Assembly (NCBI GenBank): GCA_027489065.1
Contig: JAIYAM010000047.1
Location: 1 to 64,000, forward strand
Source of the DNA: Erythrobacteraceae bacterium
GTDB lineage: Bacteria > Pseudomonadota > Alphaproteobacteria > Sphingomonadales > Sphingomonadaceae
Direction: 5' to 3'
Length of the DNA: 64,000 nucleotides
The position numbers were made by a program, and so were the translations under genes. The number at the start of each line of letters is the position of its first letter. Within the stretch, counting starts at the first letter, position 1. This document shows positions 8,682 to 16,606 of the stretch, one piece after another. The notes below the pieces were generated by a model. The model saw only the letters and a list, made by a program, of their open reading frames with translations. It searched no databases and was not told where the DNA came from.

Positions 8682-10895
8682 ATGACGACTTCGGGCATCA
8701 GCCGCGGGACCCTTACTATCATGGGCCGCGCACTTCTGGGCACCACCGCGCTGGCATCCGCTGCGCTCGCCGCGCCGCTTGCCGCGCAGGACGCCGCCCC
8801 CGCAGAGGCGCAGGCGACCGAGGAGCCGGGCATCGTCGTCACCGCGCTGCGCCGGTCCGAGAGCCTTCAGGACACCCCCGCCGCGGTCACCGCCTTTGAC
8901 ACCAAGGCGATCGAGAACGCCGGCATCCAGCGCCCTGCGGACTTCATCGCGCTGACCCCGAACGTGAACCTCGTCCAGACCCAGAACGCGGGCAATTCCT
9001 TCGTCATCATCCGCGGTATCACCCAGAACCGCAATTCCGAGCCTTCGGTCGCGGTGATCGTCGACGGGGTGCAGCAGGTGAACCCCGCGCAGTTCAACCA
9101 GGATCTGTTCGACATCGCGCAGATCGAAGTGCTGAAGGGCCCGCAGGGCGGCCTTTACGGGCGCAACGCGATCGGCGGGGCGATCATCATCACCACCAAG
9201 GCGCCGACCGACGAGTTTGCCGGCAACGTCACCGCGGGCGTGGACAACGGCTTCGGCTACTTCGTGCGCGGCGGGATCAGCGGGCCGATTGCCGAGAACG
9301 TCAAGTTCCGCGTCGCCGGATCGTGGTACGACACCGACGGCTTCATCCCCAACACCTTCTTGGGCCGCGATGCAGATCCGGTGCAGGACTTCAGCCTGCG
9401 CGGCAACCTCGTCGTCGAGGCGACCGACCGCTTGACGCTCGACCTGCGCGGTTCGGTCAACCAGTTGCGCACGCAGGGCTTCTACTACAACATCGTGGGT
9501 GACGTGAACACGATCGCCCCGGTGCGCGTGAACAATGCCGGCATCAACAACCGCGACATCTACAACGTCGCGCTGAAGGTCGAATACAAGGGCGACAATG
9601 CCGTCCTCACCTCGGTCTCGTCCTACGACACGCTGTCGGAAATCGTCACCGGTGACGCGTTCAACTTCCTGCCGATCCGCGAAAGCCTGCTGTTCCAGTT
9701 CTTCGGCTTCGACATCAACCAGAGCCAGTACCTGAACGTGAAGGCGTTCAGTCAGGAAGTGCGCCTCGCCTCGCCCGAGGGCAGCGACAGCAAGTTCAAC
9801 TGGATGGTCGGCGGCTACCTGATCGACACCACCCGCTACATCTCGACCGGCAACCTGATCGATACGGGCAACGGGGTCACCCCGGTGTTCCGCACCCCTT
9901 CGACCAATCCGCTCAACCCGCAGCTGACCTTCCTCGCGGACGGCCAGAACAACTTCGCCTGGGCGATGTTCGCCAATGCGGGCTACGAGTTCTCCGACCA
10001 GCTGCGGATCGACGGCTCGCTGCGCTACGACCGCGACAAGCGCCAGCAGACCACGCTCACCCCGCAGGCCTTCCTGCCGGTGGTGCCGGGCGTGCCGACC
10101 GCGCAAAGCGGCGAGGTCCGCAAGGTGACCTTCGACGACTGGCAGCCCAAGGTCACGCTGACCTGGGAGCCGAGCACCGATCTGACCATCTATGGCGGTT
10201 ACAGCCGCGGCTTCCGGTCGGGCGGGTTCAACCAGACGGGCGTGGGCGCCGAGGCGCGCCGCAACAACATTGTCGGCGTGGGCGACATCTTCGGGGCCGA
10301 AACCGCCGACACCTTCGAAGTCGGTGCCAAGGCCCAGCTCGGCGCGGTCCGGCTGGCGGGCGCGGCCTACACCACGCTGTCGCGCAACAGCTACTTCTTC
10401 GTGTTCCTTGCCGACAGCTCGACCCAGAACCTCGGCAACGTCCCCAAGACCCGGATCAACGGTTTCGAGCTCGAAGCGACCGCGCGCGTCGCCCCGCACT
10501 TCGACATCAACGCCGCCATCGGCGTGACCGACAGCGAGATCAAGGCCTTCGCCGACCCCTCGGTGATCGGCAACGAGGCGCCGCAGATCTCGCGCTACAC
10601 GCTGAACCTCGGCGCGCAGTACGCGGGGCCGATCAGCGACAATCTCGACGGGCTGCTGCGCATCGATTACCGCCGCATCGGCAAGACCTGGTGGGAGCCG
10701 TTCAACACCACCGTGCGCCAGCCGGTCGACCTGATCGATGCGCGCGCGGGCGTCACGCTGGCGAACGGCGTGTCGATCACGGCCTTCGCCCAGAACCTGT
10801 TCGACGAGACCTACAACGCCGAATTCTCCCCCGGCGGCTTCGTGTTCCGCGCGAAGCCCCGGCGCTACGGGTTCGAAGTCGGCTACAAGTTCTGA
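8682..10895 (+). CDS. TonB-dependent outer-membrane receptor
   Basis: A 737-residue receptor: signal peptide ending at LAAPLAAQ (about residue 36), then IVVTALRRSESLQDTPAAVTAF opening the plug domain (about 50-165, with the LKGPQGGLYGRNAIGGAI plug motif), and a 22-strand-type beta barrel ending in FEVGYKF with the terminal phenylalanine needed for outer-membrane insertion. It should import a bulky or scarce substrate using energy from TonB-ExbBD. GGGAGAGAGA ends two bases before the ATG. The candidate IclR operator upstream and the catabolic genes downstream suggest that the ligand is the substrate of this pathway rather than a siderophore (inference). Confidence 0.93.
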   Translation: MTTSGISRGTLTIMGRALLGTTALASAALAAPLAAQDAAPAEAQATEEPGIVVTALRRSESLQDTPAAVTAFDTKAIENAGIQRPADFIALTPNVNLVQTQNAGNSFVIIRGITQNRNSEPSVAVIVDGVQQVNPAQFNQDLFDIAQIEVLKGPQGGLYGRNAIGGAIIITTKAPTDEFAGNVTAGVDNGFGYFVRGGISGPIAENVKFRVAGSWYDTDGFIPNTFLGRDADPVQDFSLRGNLVVEATDRLTLDLRGSVNQLRTQGFYYNIVGDVNTIAPVRVNNAGINNRDIYNVALKVEYKGDNAVLTSVSSYDTLSEIVTGDAFNFLPIRESLLFQFFGFDINQSQYLNVKAFSQEVRLASPEGSDSKFNWMVGGYLIDTTRYISTGNLIDTGNGVTPVFRTPSTNPLNPQLTFLADGQNNFAWAMFANAGYEFSDQLRIDGSLRYDRDKRQQTTLTPQAFLPVVPGVPTAQSGEVRKVTFDDWQPKVTLTWEPSTDLTIYGGYSRGFRSGGFNQTGVGAEARRNNIVGVGDIFGAETADTFEVGAKAQLGAVRLAGAAYTTLSRNSYFFVFLADSSTQNLGNVPKTRINGFELEATARVAPHFDINAAIGVTDSEIKAFADPSVIGNEAPQISRYTLNLGAQYAGPISDNLDGLLRIDYRRIGKTWWEPFNTTVRQPVDLIDARAGVTLANGVSITAFAQNLFDETYNAEFSPGGFVFRAKPRRYGFEVGYKF

Positions 10896-10907
10896 TTTTG
10901 ATGGCCG

Positions 10908-10948
10908 CGTTTTCCGAGCCGCCGTGTGTGCCACCCGGCTCGAAAACG
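10908..10948 (+). other. Intercistronic hairpin between receptor and wrbA-like gene
   Basis: CGTTTTC-c-GAGCCG (10908-10921) pairs with CGGCTCGAAAACG (10936-10948): 13 base pairs with a single bulged C and a 14-base loop. No T-tract follows, so it is more likely an RNA processing or stability element, or a weak attenuator reducing expression of the enzymes relative to the receptor, than a full terminator. Confidence 0.6.
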
Positions 10949-10966
10949 CTCTAAGGACGACGCGAC

Positions 10967-11569
10967 ATGACCAAGGTGCTGGTGCTCTACTATTCGAGCT
11001 ATGGCCATATCGAGGCGATGGCCGCCGCCGTGGCCGAAGGCGCCGCGAGCGTCCCCGGCACCGAGGTCGTCGTGAAGCGCGTTCCCGAATTGGTGGCCGA
11101 CGAGGTCGCCAGAGGTGCCGGGATGAAGCTCGACCAACAGTCTCCGATTGCGACCCCGGATGAACTGGCGGACTACGACGCGATCATCTTCGGCACTCCC
11201 ACCCGCTTCGGCAACATGGCCGCGCAGATGAGGAACTTCCTCGATCAGACCGGCGGGCTGTGGTTCACCAAGGCGCTGGTGGGCAAGGTCGGCAGCGTGT
11301 TCGTCTCGACCGCCAGCCAGCACGGCGGGCAGGAGACCACCATCACCTCGTTCCACACCACGCTGCTGCATCACGGCATGGTGATCGTCGGCCTGCCCTA
11401 CACCTTCGCGGGCAATTCCGAGATGGGCGAGATCAGCGGCGGCACCCCCTATGGTGCGTCGACGCTGGCGGGGAACGACGGCAGCCGCATGCCGAGCGAA
11501 AACGAGCTTGCGGGCGCCCGATTCCAGGGAGCACATGTCGCGCAGATCGCGGCGAAGCTGGCCGCCTGA
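10967..11569 (+). CDS. wrbA: NAD(P)H:quinone oxidoreductase, WrbA type
   Basis: A 200-residue flavodoxin-fold enzyme that reduces quinones by two electrons with FMN. Signatures: [16 protein letters not shown] at the N-terminus (phosphate-binding loop), [22 protein letters not shown] at about 80-100, [10 protein letters not shown], and [12 protein letters not shown] at about 160. The length equals typical WrbA. It is the second gene of the presumed receptor operon. With a ring-cleavage-fold VOC protein and a hydrolase downstream, it may keep a quinone intermediate reduced for further breakdown (inference). Confidence 0.92.
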   Translation: MTKVLVLYYSSYGHIEAMAAAVAEGAASVPGTEVVVKRVPELVADEVARGAGMKLDQQSPIATPDELADYDAIIFGTPTRFGNMAAQMRNFLDQTGGLWFTKALVGKVGSVFVSTASQHGGQETTITSFHTTLLHHGMVIVGLPYTFAGNSEMGEISGGTPYGASTLAGNDGSRMPSENELAGARFQGAHVAQIAAKLAA

Positions 11570-11592
11570 TTCAGCACAAGGGGAAGAGCACG

Positions 11593-12138
11593 ATGACCAA
11601 AATTCTGGCCAACCGCCTGCACCACACCGCCTACGTCACCAAGGACCTCGAGGCCACGCGTGCCTTCTACGAGGACGTGCTCGGCTTCCCCCTGATGGCG
11701 ACCTATTGCGAGAAGGACGAGCTGTTCGGCAAGGAGCGCGTCTATTGCCACGTGTTCTTCGAACTCGCCGATGGTTCTGCGCTCGCCTTCTTCCAGTTTG
11801 CCGATCCCGAGGACCAGGCCGAGTTCGGCCCCGAGATGCCCGCCAGCCCCTTCATCCACATCGCGCTGCACGTCGATGAAGACGGTCAGGCGGAACTGGC
11901 GAAGCGCATCGCCGCTGCCGGGATCACCGAGCCGCAGACCTATGTGCTCGAACATGGCTATTGCCGCTCCCTCTATGTGACCGACCCGAATGGCATGATC
12001 CTCGAATTCACCTACGACGACCCGCGCGCCGCCCCGCTGGATGCGGATCGCCGTGCGGCCGCCCATGCGGAACTCAAGCGCTGGCTTGGCGGGCAGCACC
12101 ACAACAACAACCCGTTCAGAGCCGCCGAAGCGGCCTGA
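11593..12138 (+). CDS. VOC-superfamily protein (glyoxalase/ring-cleavage dioxygenase fold)
   Basis: A 181-residue protein with two beta-alpha-beta-beta-beta modules. The metal triad expected for the superfamily can be placed at H11 (RLHHTAYVTKDLE), H88 (PFIHIALHVDE) and E137 (DPNGMILEFTYD). It starts ATGACCAAAATT after GGGAAGAG, 23 bases after wrbA. Single-domain VOC proteins of this size include lyases, isomerases and extradiol-type dioxygenases, so the reaction cannot be named. The cluster with WrbA and an alpha/beta hydrolase would suit a ring-cleavage step (inference). Confidence 0.85.
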   Translation: MTKILANRLHHTAYVTKDLEATRAFYEDVLGFPLMATYCEKDELFGKERVYCHVFFELADGSALAFFQFADPEDQAEFGPEMPASPFIHIALHVDEDGQAELAKRIAAAGITEPQTYVLEHGYCRSLYVTDPNGMILEFTYDDPRAAPLDADRRAAAHAELKRWLGGQHHNNNPFRAAEAA

Positions 12139-12164
12139 CTGCGGCACGCGGGGACACGCTCTCG

Positions 12165-13010
12165 ATGCTTGCCGCCCGCACGTCTGCAATCCATCGCGCG
12201 TGGCAGAGCGAGGTTGCGGTGGCGGGCGGCCACCTGCCGATCTGGATGGCCGGAGAGGGTGGGGGCGATCGCCTGCCGGTGATCCTGCTCCACGGCTGGA
12301 CGCTCGATCACCGGATGTGGGCCCCGCAGGTGGAAGGGCTTGCCGATAGCCACCACCTTGTCATGCCCGACCGGCGCGGTTGCGGCCGTGCCACCGCGCC
12401 GCCCGATCTGGCGCGCGAGGCCGAGGACGTCATCGCCATCGCCGACTTTCTGGGCTTCGAGCGCTTCGCCCTCGTCGGACTGTCGCGCGGGGCGGTGGTG
12501 GCGCTGGATGTGGCGCGGCGGCACGGCGCGCGTCTTGCCGGCCTCGTCGTGTCGGGCGCGCCGCTGCCCGCGCTGGTGCCGCGCGAGGAGGTGATCGACC
12601 TTGACCGCCTGAGCGCGCTTGCCGCCCGCGGCGAGCTTGCGGCATTTCGGGAAGAATGGTCGCGCCATCCGCTGATGCGCACCCACACGCCCGAAGCGCA
12701 GGCGCTCGCCGCCGCCATGCTCGCCGATTACGACGGGCGCGACCTGCTGGCCCCCTCCGATGCGCCCGATTGCCCGCGCAGCGCGTTGGCGGCGCTGTCC
12801 ATGCCGGTGCTGGCCATGAACGGAGAGCACGACACCGCGTGGCGCAAGGCCTGCGCCGCCGCGCTGGCCGCCACCGCCCCGCGCGCCATGCACGCCGTTG
12901 TGCCGCAGGCCGGCCACCTCGCCAATGCCGACAACCCCGAACGCTTCAATGCTCTGGTCGCCGCGTTCCTGCGCAATCTGACCGTCCCCCGTACAAGGCC
13001 CCTCACATGA
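12165..13010 (+). CDS. Alpha/beta hydrolase
   Basis: A 281-residue hydrolase with a complete catalytic triad by inspection: nucleophile S107 in GLSRG, acid D223 in MNGEHD and H251 in QAGHLAN. The oxyanion region LLHGWTLDHRMW is at 41-52. The sequence style is near enol-lactone hydrolases and C-C bond hydrolases of aromatic pathways, but many esterases look alike. It begins 26 bases after the VOC gene; its stop overlaps the next start as ATGA, showing translational coupling to the MetE-like gene. Confidence 0.87.
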   Translation: MLAARTSAIHRAWQSEVAVAGGHLPIWMAGEGGGDRLPVILLHGWTLDHRMWAPQVEGLADSHHLVMPDRRGCGRATAPPDLAREAEDVIAIADFLGFERFALVGLSRGAVVALDVARRHGARLAGLVVSGAPLPALVPREEVIDLDRLSALAARGELAAFREEWSRHPLMRTHTPEAQALAAAMLADYDGRDLLAPSDAPDCPRSALAALSMPVLAMNGEHDTAWRKACAAALAATAPRAMHAVVPQAGHLANADNPERFNALVAAFLRNLTVPRTRPLT

Positions 13011-14146
13011 CCCAGACCCGCTTCCTCACCACCCACGTCGGCAGCCTGCCGCGCCCCGAAGCCCTGCTCGATCTCGTCTTCGCGCGGGAAGGCGGCGAGG
13101 CCGTCTCCGAGGCCGATTTCGACGCCGCCGTGGAAGCGGCCACCGCCTACGTCATCAAGCGCCAGATCGAAGCGGGGGTGAGCATCGTCAATGACGGCGA
13201 GCAGTCCAAGCCCTCCTACGCGACCTACATCAAGCACCGCCTGTCGGGCTTCGGCGGCGAGGCGGGGCAGTATGAATTCGCCGACCTGGAAGCCTTCCCC
13301 GGCGCAAAGGCGCAGGTGTTCGGCAACAAGGGCCGCGCCAAGCGCTCCGCGCCCGCCTGCACCGCGCCCATCGAAGTCATCGACATGGAAGCGCCGCGTA
13401 TCGACGCCGAGCGGCTCGTCAGGCTCGCAGCCCAGGAAGGCGGGGGCGACCATGCGACCTTCATGTCCGCCGCCTCGCCCGGCGTCACCGCGCTGTTCTT
13501 CCCCAACCAGTACTACGCCAGCGACGAGGAGTACGTCTTCGCCCTCGCCGAAGGCCTGCGCCACGAATACGAAACCATCGCTGCGGCCGGGATCACGCTC
13601 CAGGTCGATTGCCCCGACTTGGCGATGGGCCGCCATGTGCAGTTCACCGACCTCTCCCTTGAAGAGTTCCGCAAGCGCATCGGCATGAACATCGCCGCGC
13701 TGAACCATGCGGTGCAGAACATCCCGGCCGAGCAGCTGCGCATGCACCTGTGCTGGGGCAACTATCCCGGCCCGCACCACTGCGACGTGGCGCTGGGCGA
13801 GATCGCCGACATCGTCTGGACCGCCAAGCCCCAGACCGTGCTGATCGAAGGCGCCAACCCGCGCCACGCGCACGAATTCGCCTTCTTCGCCGACAATCCG
13901 CTGCCCGACGACAAGATCCTGTGCCCGGGCATGGTCGAGCCGCAGAGCCCCTATATCGAACATCCCGAGCTCATCGCCCAGCGCATCGGCCGCTATGCCG
14001 ACCTGCTCGGCGCCGACCGCGTGATGGCGGGGGTCGACTGCGGCTTTTCGGTGCACGCGGGCAGCAATGCGCTCGATCCCGAGATAGTCTGGGCCAAGCT
14101 CGCGGCGCTGTCGGAAGGGGCAGAGATCGCCAGACGGCGGTACTGA
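13007..14146 (+). CDS. MetE-like (cobalamin-independent methionine synthase II family) protein
   Basis: A 379-residue protein corresponding to the C-terminal catalytic barrel of MetE. The zinc ligands of that fold are present: H247 and C249 in RMHLCWGNY and C345 in AGVDCGFS. The N-terminal half of full MetE is absent, so it is not standard methionine synthase. Relatives transfer methyl groups or coenzyme thiols by zinc-thiolate activation, for example epoxyalkane:coenzyme M transferase. Its last place in a catabolic operon, coupled by a 4-base overlap to the hydrolase, suggests removal of a methyl group from, or thiol addition to, a pathway intermediate (inference). Confidence 0.8.
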   Translation: MTQTRFLTTHVGSLPRPEALLDLVFAREGGEAVSEADFDAAVEAATAYVIKRQIEAGVSIVNDGEQSKPSYATYIKHRLSGFGGEAGQYEFADLEAFPGAKAQVFGNKGRAKRSAPACTAPIEVIDMEAPRIDAERLVRLAAQEGGGDHATFMSAASPGVTALFFPNQYYASDEEYVFALAEGLRHEYETIAAAGITLQVDCPDLAMGRHVQFTDLSLEEFRKRIGMNIAALNHAVQNIPAEQLRMHLCWGNYPGPHHCDVALGEIADIVWTAKPQTVLIEGANPRHAHEFAFFADNPLPDDKILCPGMVEPQSPYIEHPELIAQRIGRYADLLGADRVMAGVDCGFSVHAGSNALDPEIVWAKLAALSEGAEIARRRY

Positions 14147-14245
14147 CCGCGAGAAGCCCCGCTTGTCGGTCCTGCTCGTGACCGCCAGCCACAGCAGGGG
14201 GCACGGTGATGGAACATTTGCGCTGCCGGAACGGTATCCGGACGC

Positions 14246-15859
14246 ATGCGCGTACTTTTCCCGGTCCTCGCCTGTCTCGCTTTGCTTGCCGCTCTGCCCC
14301 AGATAACTTCGGCGAAACTTCCGCTCGGCGAGGCTCAGCCAGCCAGCGCGGCACCACGTGACGTTTTCGATCGCGAAACACCGCGATCGGCCGTCGCCGG
14401 ACTGATCAGGGCGCTTGCAGAACGCAACTACCTGCTGGCCGGCAACTACTTCGCGCTGGCCAAGGACGATCCCGATCGCGCAGCCGAACTGGCCAGAGCG
14501 CTCCAGACGTCGCTCGACGCCGGGGGCAATCTGGTGCCTTTCGCCGAATTGTCGAACGATGCCGCGGGCCGGCTCAACGACGGCTTGCCACCCGACGTGG
14601 AGCGGGTCGGGACGCTCGGGGGGGAGGACAAGATCGCGATCATGCTTGCCCGCACCACGCCGGCCGTCGCTCAAGGGGAAGGGGCGGCAGGCGAGGCGCC
14701 GGTCTGGACGATATCGGAAGAGACCGCCGCAGCGCTCGACGATCAAGCCGAAGCCGTCCCGGCGGCGGCAGAACCCGACAAATTCCAGATCGCAGGCGCA
14801 CCACTGGCCGACTGGGCGCTGCTCGCCGGCCTGCTGATGATCGCCTTCGGTGCATTCTGGCTGCTGTCGTGGGTTGTCCTGACGGTTCTCAGGCGCCTCT
14901 ACAAGGAGCCGGAAGAAAGCAGCGTCTACCAGTTCTTCTATGCGGCCCTGCCGCCGCTCAGCCTGCTTCTCGCGGTGACCGCCTTCCGGATCTGGGGCAA
15001 TGACGCGCCGGTCGCGATCGTCGCGCGGCAGACCATGCTGCGCTATGTCGGGATCTTCGCCTGGGTCGCGCTCGCCTGGTTCGCGATCCGCATGGTCGAT
15101 GCGGTCGCCGCCCGGCTGACCAGCAGGCTCGGCTCCCACGAGCGGCGTCAGGCGGCCTCGGCGGTGACACTCGCCCGCCGGGCCATCAAGCTGATCCTCA
15201 TGGCGATGGCCTCGATCGCGGTGCTCAACACCATCGGCCTCGATATCACGACGGGTGTCGCGGCTCTGGGCATCGGGGGCATCGCCTTGGCGCTCGGGGC
15301 GCAGAAGACGGTCGAGAACCTCGTCGGCAGCGTTACCGTGGTGGCCGACCGCCCGATTCAGGTCGGCGACTTCTGCAAGGTCGGCGACGTGCTCGGCACG
15401 GTCGAGGATATCGGCATGCGCTCGACCCGGATCCGCACCAACGACCGTACTGTGGTGACGATTCCCAACGGCGACTTCTCCTCGCGCCAGATCGAGAACT
15501 ACTCCCAGCGCGACCGCTACCTGTTCAACCCCGTCATCGGCCTTGAATACGGCATTTCGGCGGCGCAGCTGAGGGAGGGGATCGGGATCATCGAGCAGAT
15601 CCTCGCCGAGCATCCGCAGGTCTCCGAGGACCCGCGCCGGGTCAAGCTCGCGAACTTCGGGCCGAGCTCGCTCGACATCGAGGTCTTCACCTACATCACC
15701 GTTCCCGACTTTGCCGATAGCCTCGGCATCCGGCAGGAGCTGCTGCTGTCGATCCTTGATCGGCTGGAAGACGCAGGCCTGTCGATTGCCTTCCCGACGC
15801 AAACCCTCATCCTCAAACCGCAGGAAAGCGCCGCCGCGTCGCAGGGGGCGGAAGGGTAG
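14246..15859 (+). CDS. Small-conductance mechanosensitive channel (MscS family) with extended N-terminus
   Basis: A 537-residue inner-membrane protein: signal peptide (1-23), a periplasmic domain of about 165 residues, then membrane helices from about residue 193. The pore helix and start of the beta domain are clear, GVAALGIGGIALALGAQKTVENLVGS followed by VVADRPIQVGDFCKVGD. The C-terminal MscS cytoplasmic domain is complete. It releases solutes on hypo-osmotic shock. It is directly followed, with no gap, by trehalose genes whose product is a compatible solute, which gives an osmotic logic to the operon. Confidence 0.92.
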   Translation: MRVLFPVLACLALLAALPQITSAKLPLGEAQPASAAPRDVFDRETPRSAVAGLIRALAERNYLLAGNYFALAKDDPDRAAELARALQTSLDAGGNLVPFAELSNDAAGRLNDGLPPDVERVGTLGGEDKIAIMLARTTPAVAQGEGAAGEAPVWTISEETAAALDDQAEAVPAAAEPDKFQIAGAPLADWALLAGLLMIAFGAFWLLSWVVLTVLRRLYKEPEESSVYQFFYAALPPLSLLLAVTAFRIWGNDAPVAIVARQTMLRYVGIFAWVALAWFAIRMVDAVAARLTSRLGSHERRQAASAVTLARRAIKLILMAMASIAVLNTIGLDITTGVAALGIGGIALALGAQKTVENLVGSVTVVADRPIQVGDFCKVGDVLGTVEDIGMRSTRIRTNDRTVVTIPNGDFSSRQIENYSQRDRYLFNPVIGLEYGISAAQLREGIGIIEQILAEHPQVSEDPRRVKLANFGPSSLDIEVFTYITVPDFADSLGIRQELLLSILDRLEDAGLSIAFPTQTLILKPQESAAASQGAEG

Positions 15860-16606
15860 ATGCCGCAAGCCGTGGCCCCGAACCTGCCCCCGCCGCCTCC
15901 GCTGCCGCGCCTGCGCGAAGCCGGGCGGGTGGCGGTGTTTTGCGACTTCGACGGAACAATCGTGGCCATTGCCGATAACCCCGATGCCATCCTCGTGCCT
16001 CCCGGTCTGGCGGCGCGGCTCGAGGCCCTGGCCGGGCGGCTCGACGGGGCATTGGCGATTGTTTCGGGCAGGAGTGTCGAGGACTTGCAGCGCTATACCG
16101 GACCGGCGGCGGTTCACTGGGCCGGATCGCACGGCGCCGAGGTGAGGACGCCCGCGGGCGCGGCGCTGTCCGCGGCGCGCGCGGTGCCCGGACCGGTGAG
16201 CGAGGCGCTTGCCGCTTTCGCGGCAGAGCACGGCCTCCACCACGAGGCGAAGGCGCACGGCGCTGCGCTCCACTACCGCCTCCGGCCCGAGTGCGGGGAC
16301 GAGGCCCGCCGCTTCGCCGCCAACCTTGCCGCGGCGCACGGCCTCGCGCTCAAGGAAGGAAAGTGCGTGATCGAGCTGGTCTGGCCGGGGATGGACAAGG
16401 GGAGCGCGGTCGAACTCCTCGCCGCCCGCCCGCCTTTCCTGGGCGCCGTCCCGGTGTTCATCGGCGACGACATCACCGACGAGGACGGCTTTGCGGCCTG
16501 CAAGCGGCTGGGTGGCTTCGGGATCGCCGTGGGCGAACGGTCCTCCGCCGCGGCCCGCTTCGCGCTCGCCGGCATCGAGGACGTGCACGCGTGGCTGGCG
16601 CTATGA
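15860..16606 (+). CDS. otsB: Trehalose-6-phosphate phosphatase
   Basis: A 248-residue HAD-superfamily phosphatase converting trehalose 6-phosphate to trehalose. Motif I is FCDFDGTIVAI with nucleophile and acid aspartates (residues 31-41), SGR(S)VEDLQRY gives motif II, and FIGDDITDEDGFAACKRL is motif IV. The ATG immediately follows the mscS stop. Its stop overlaps the GH15 start by four bases (ATGA). Substrate assignment is reinforced by otsA two genes downstream. Confidence 0.94.
   Translation: MPQAVAPNLPPPPPLPRLREAGRVAVFCDFDGTIVAIADNPDAILVPPGLAARLEALAGRLDGALAIVSGRSVEDLQRYTGPAAVHWAGSHGAEVRTPAGAALSAARAVPGPVSEALAAFAAEHGLHHEAKAHGAALHYRLRPECGDEARRFAANLAAAHGLALKEGKCVIELVWPGMDKGSAVELLAARPPFLGAVPVFIGDDITDEDGFAACKRLGGFGIAVGERSSAAARFALAGIEDVHAWLAL

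Noticed and set aside
8598-10934. A 778-codon minus-strand frame opposite the TonB receptor
   Set aside because: The product is repetitive and without family features, while the plus strand encodes a complete receptor.
12728-16588. A 1286-codon open frame on the minus strand
   Set aside because: It is antisense to four well-supported genes, including the MetE-like gene, mscS and otsB; low-complexity Arg/Gly/Asp-rich product and no ribosome-binding site, typical of high-GC shadow frames.
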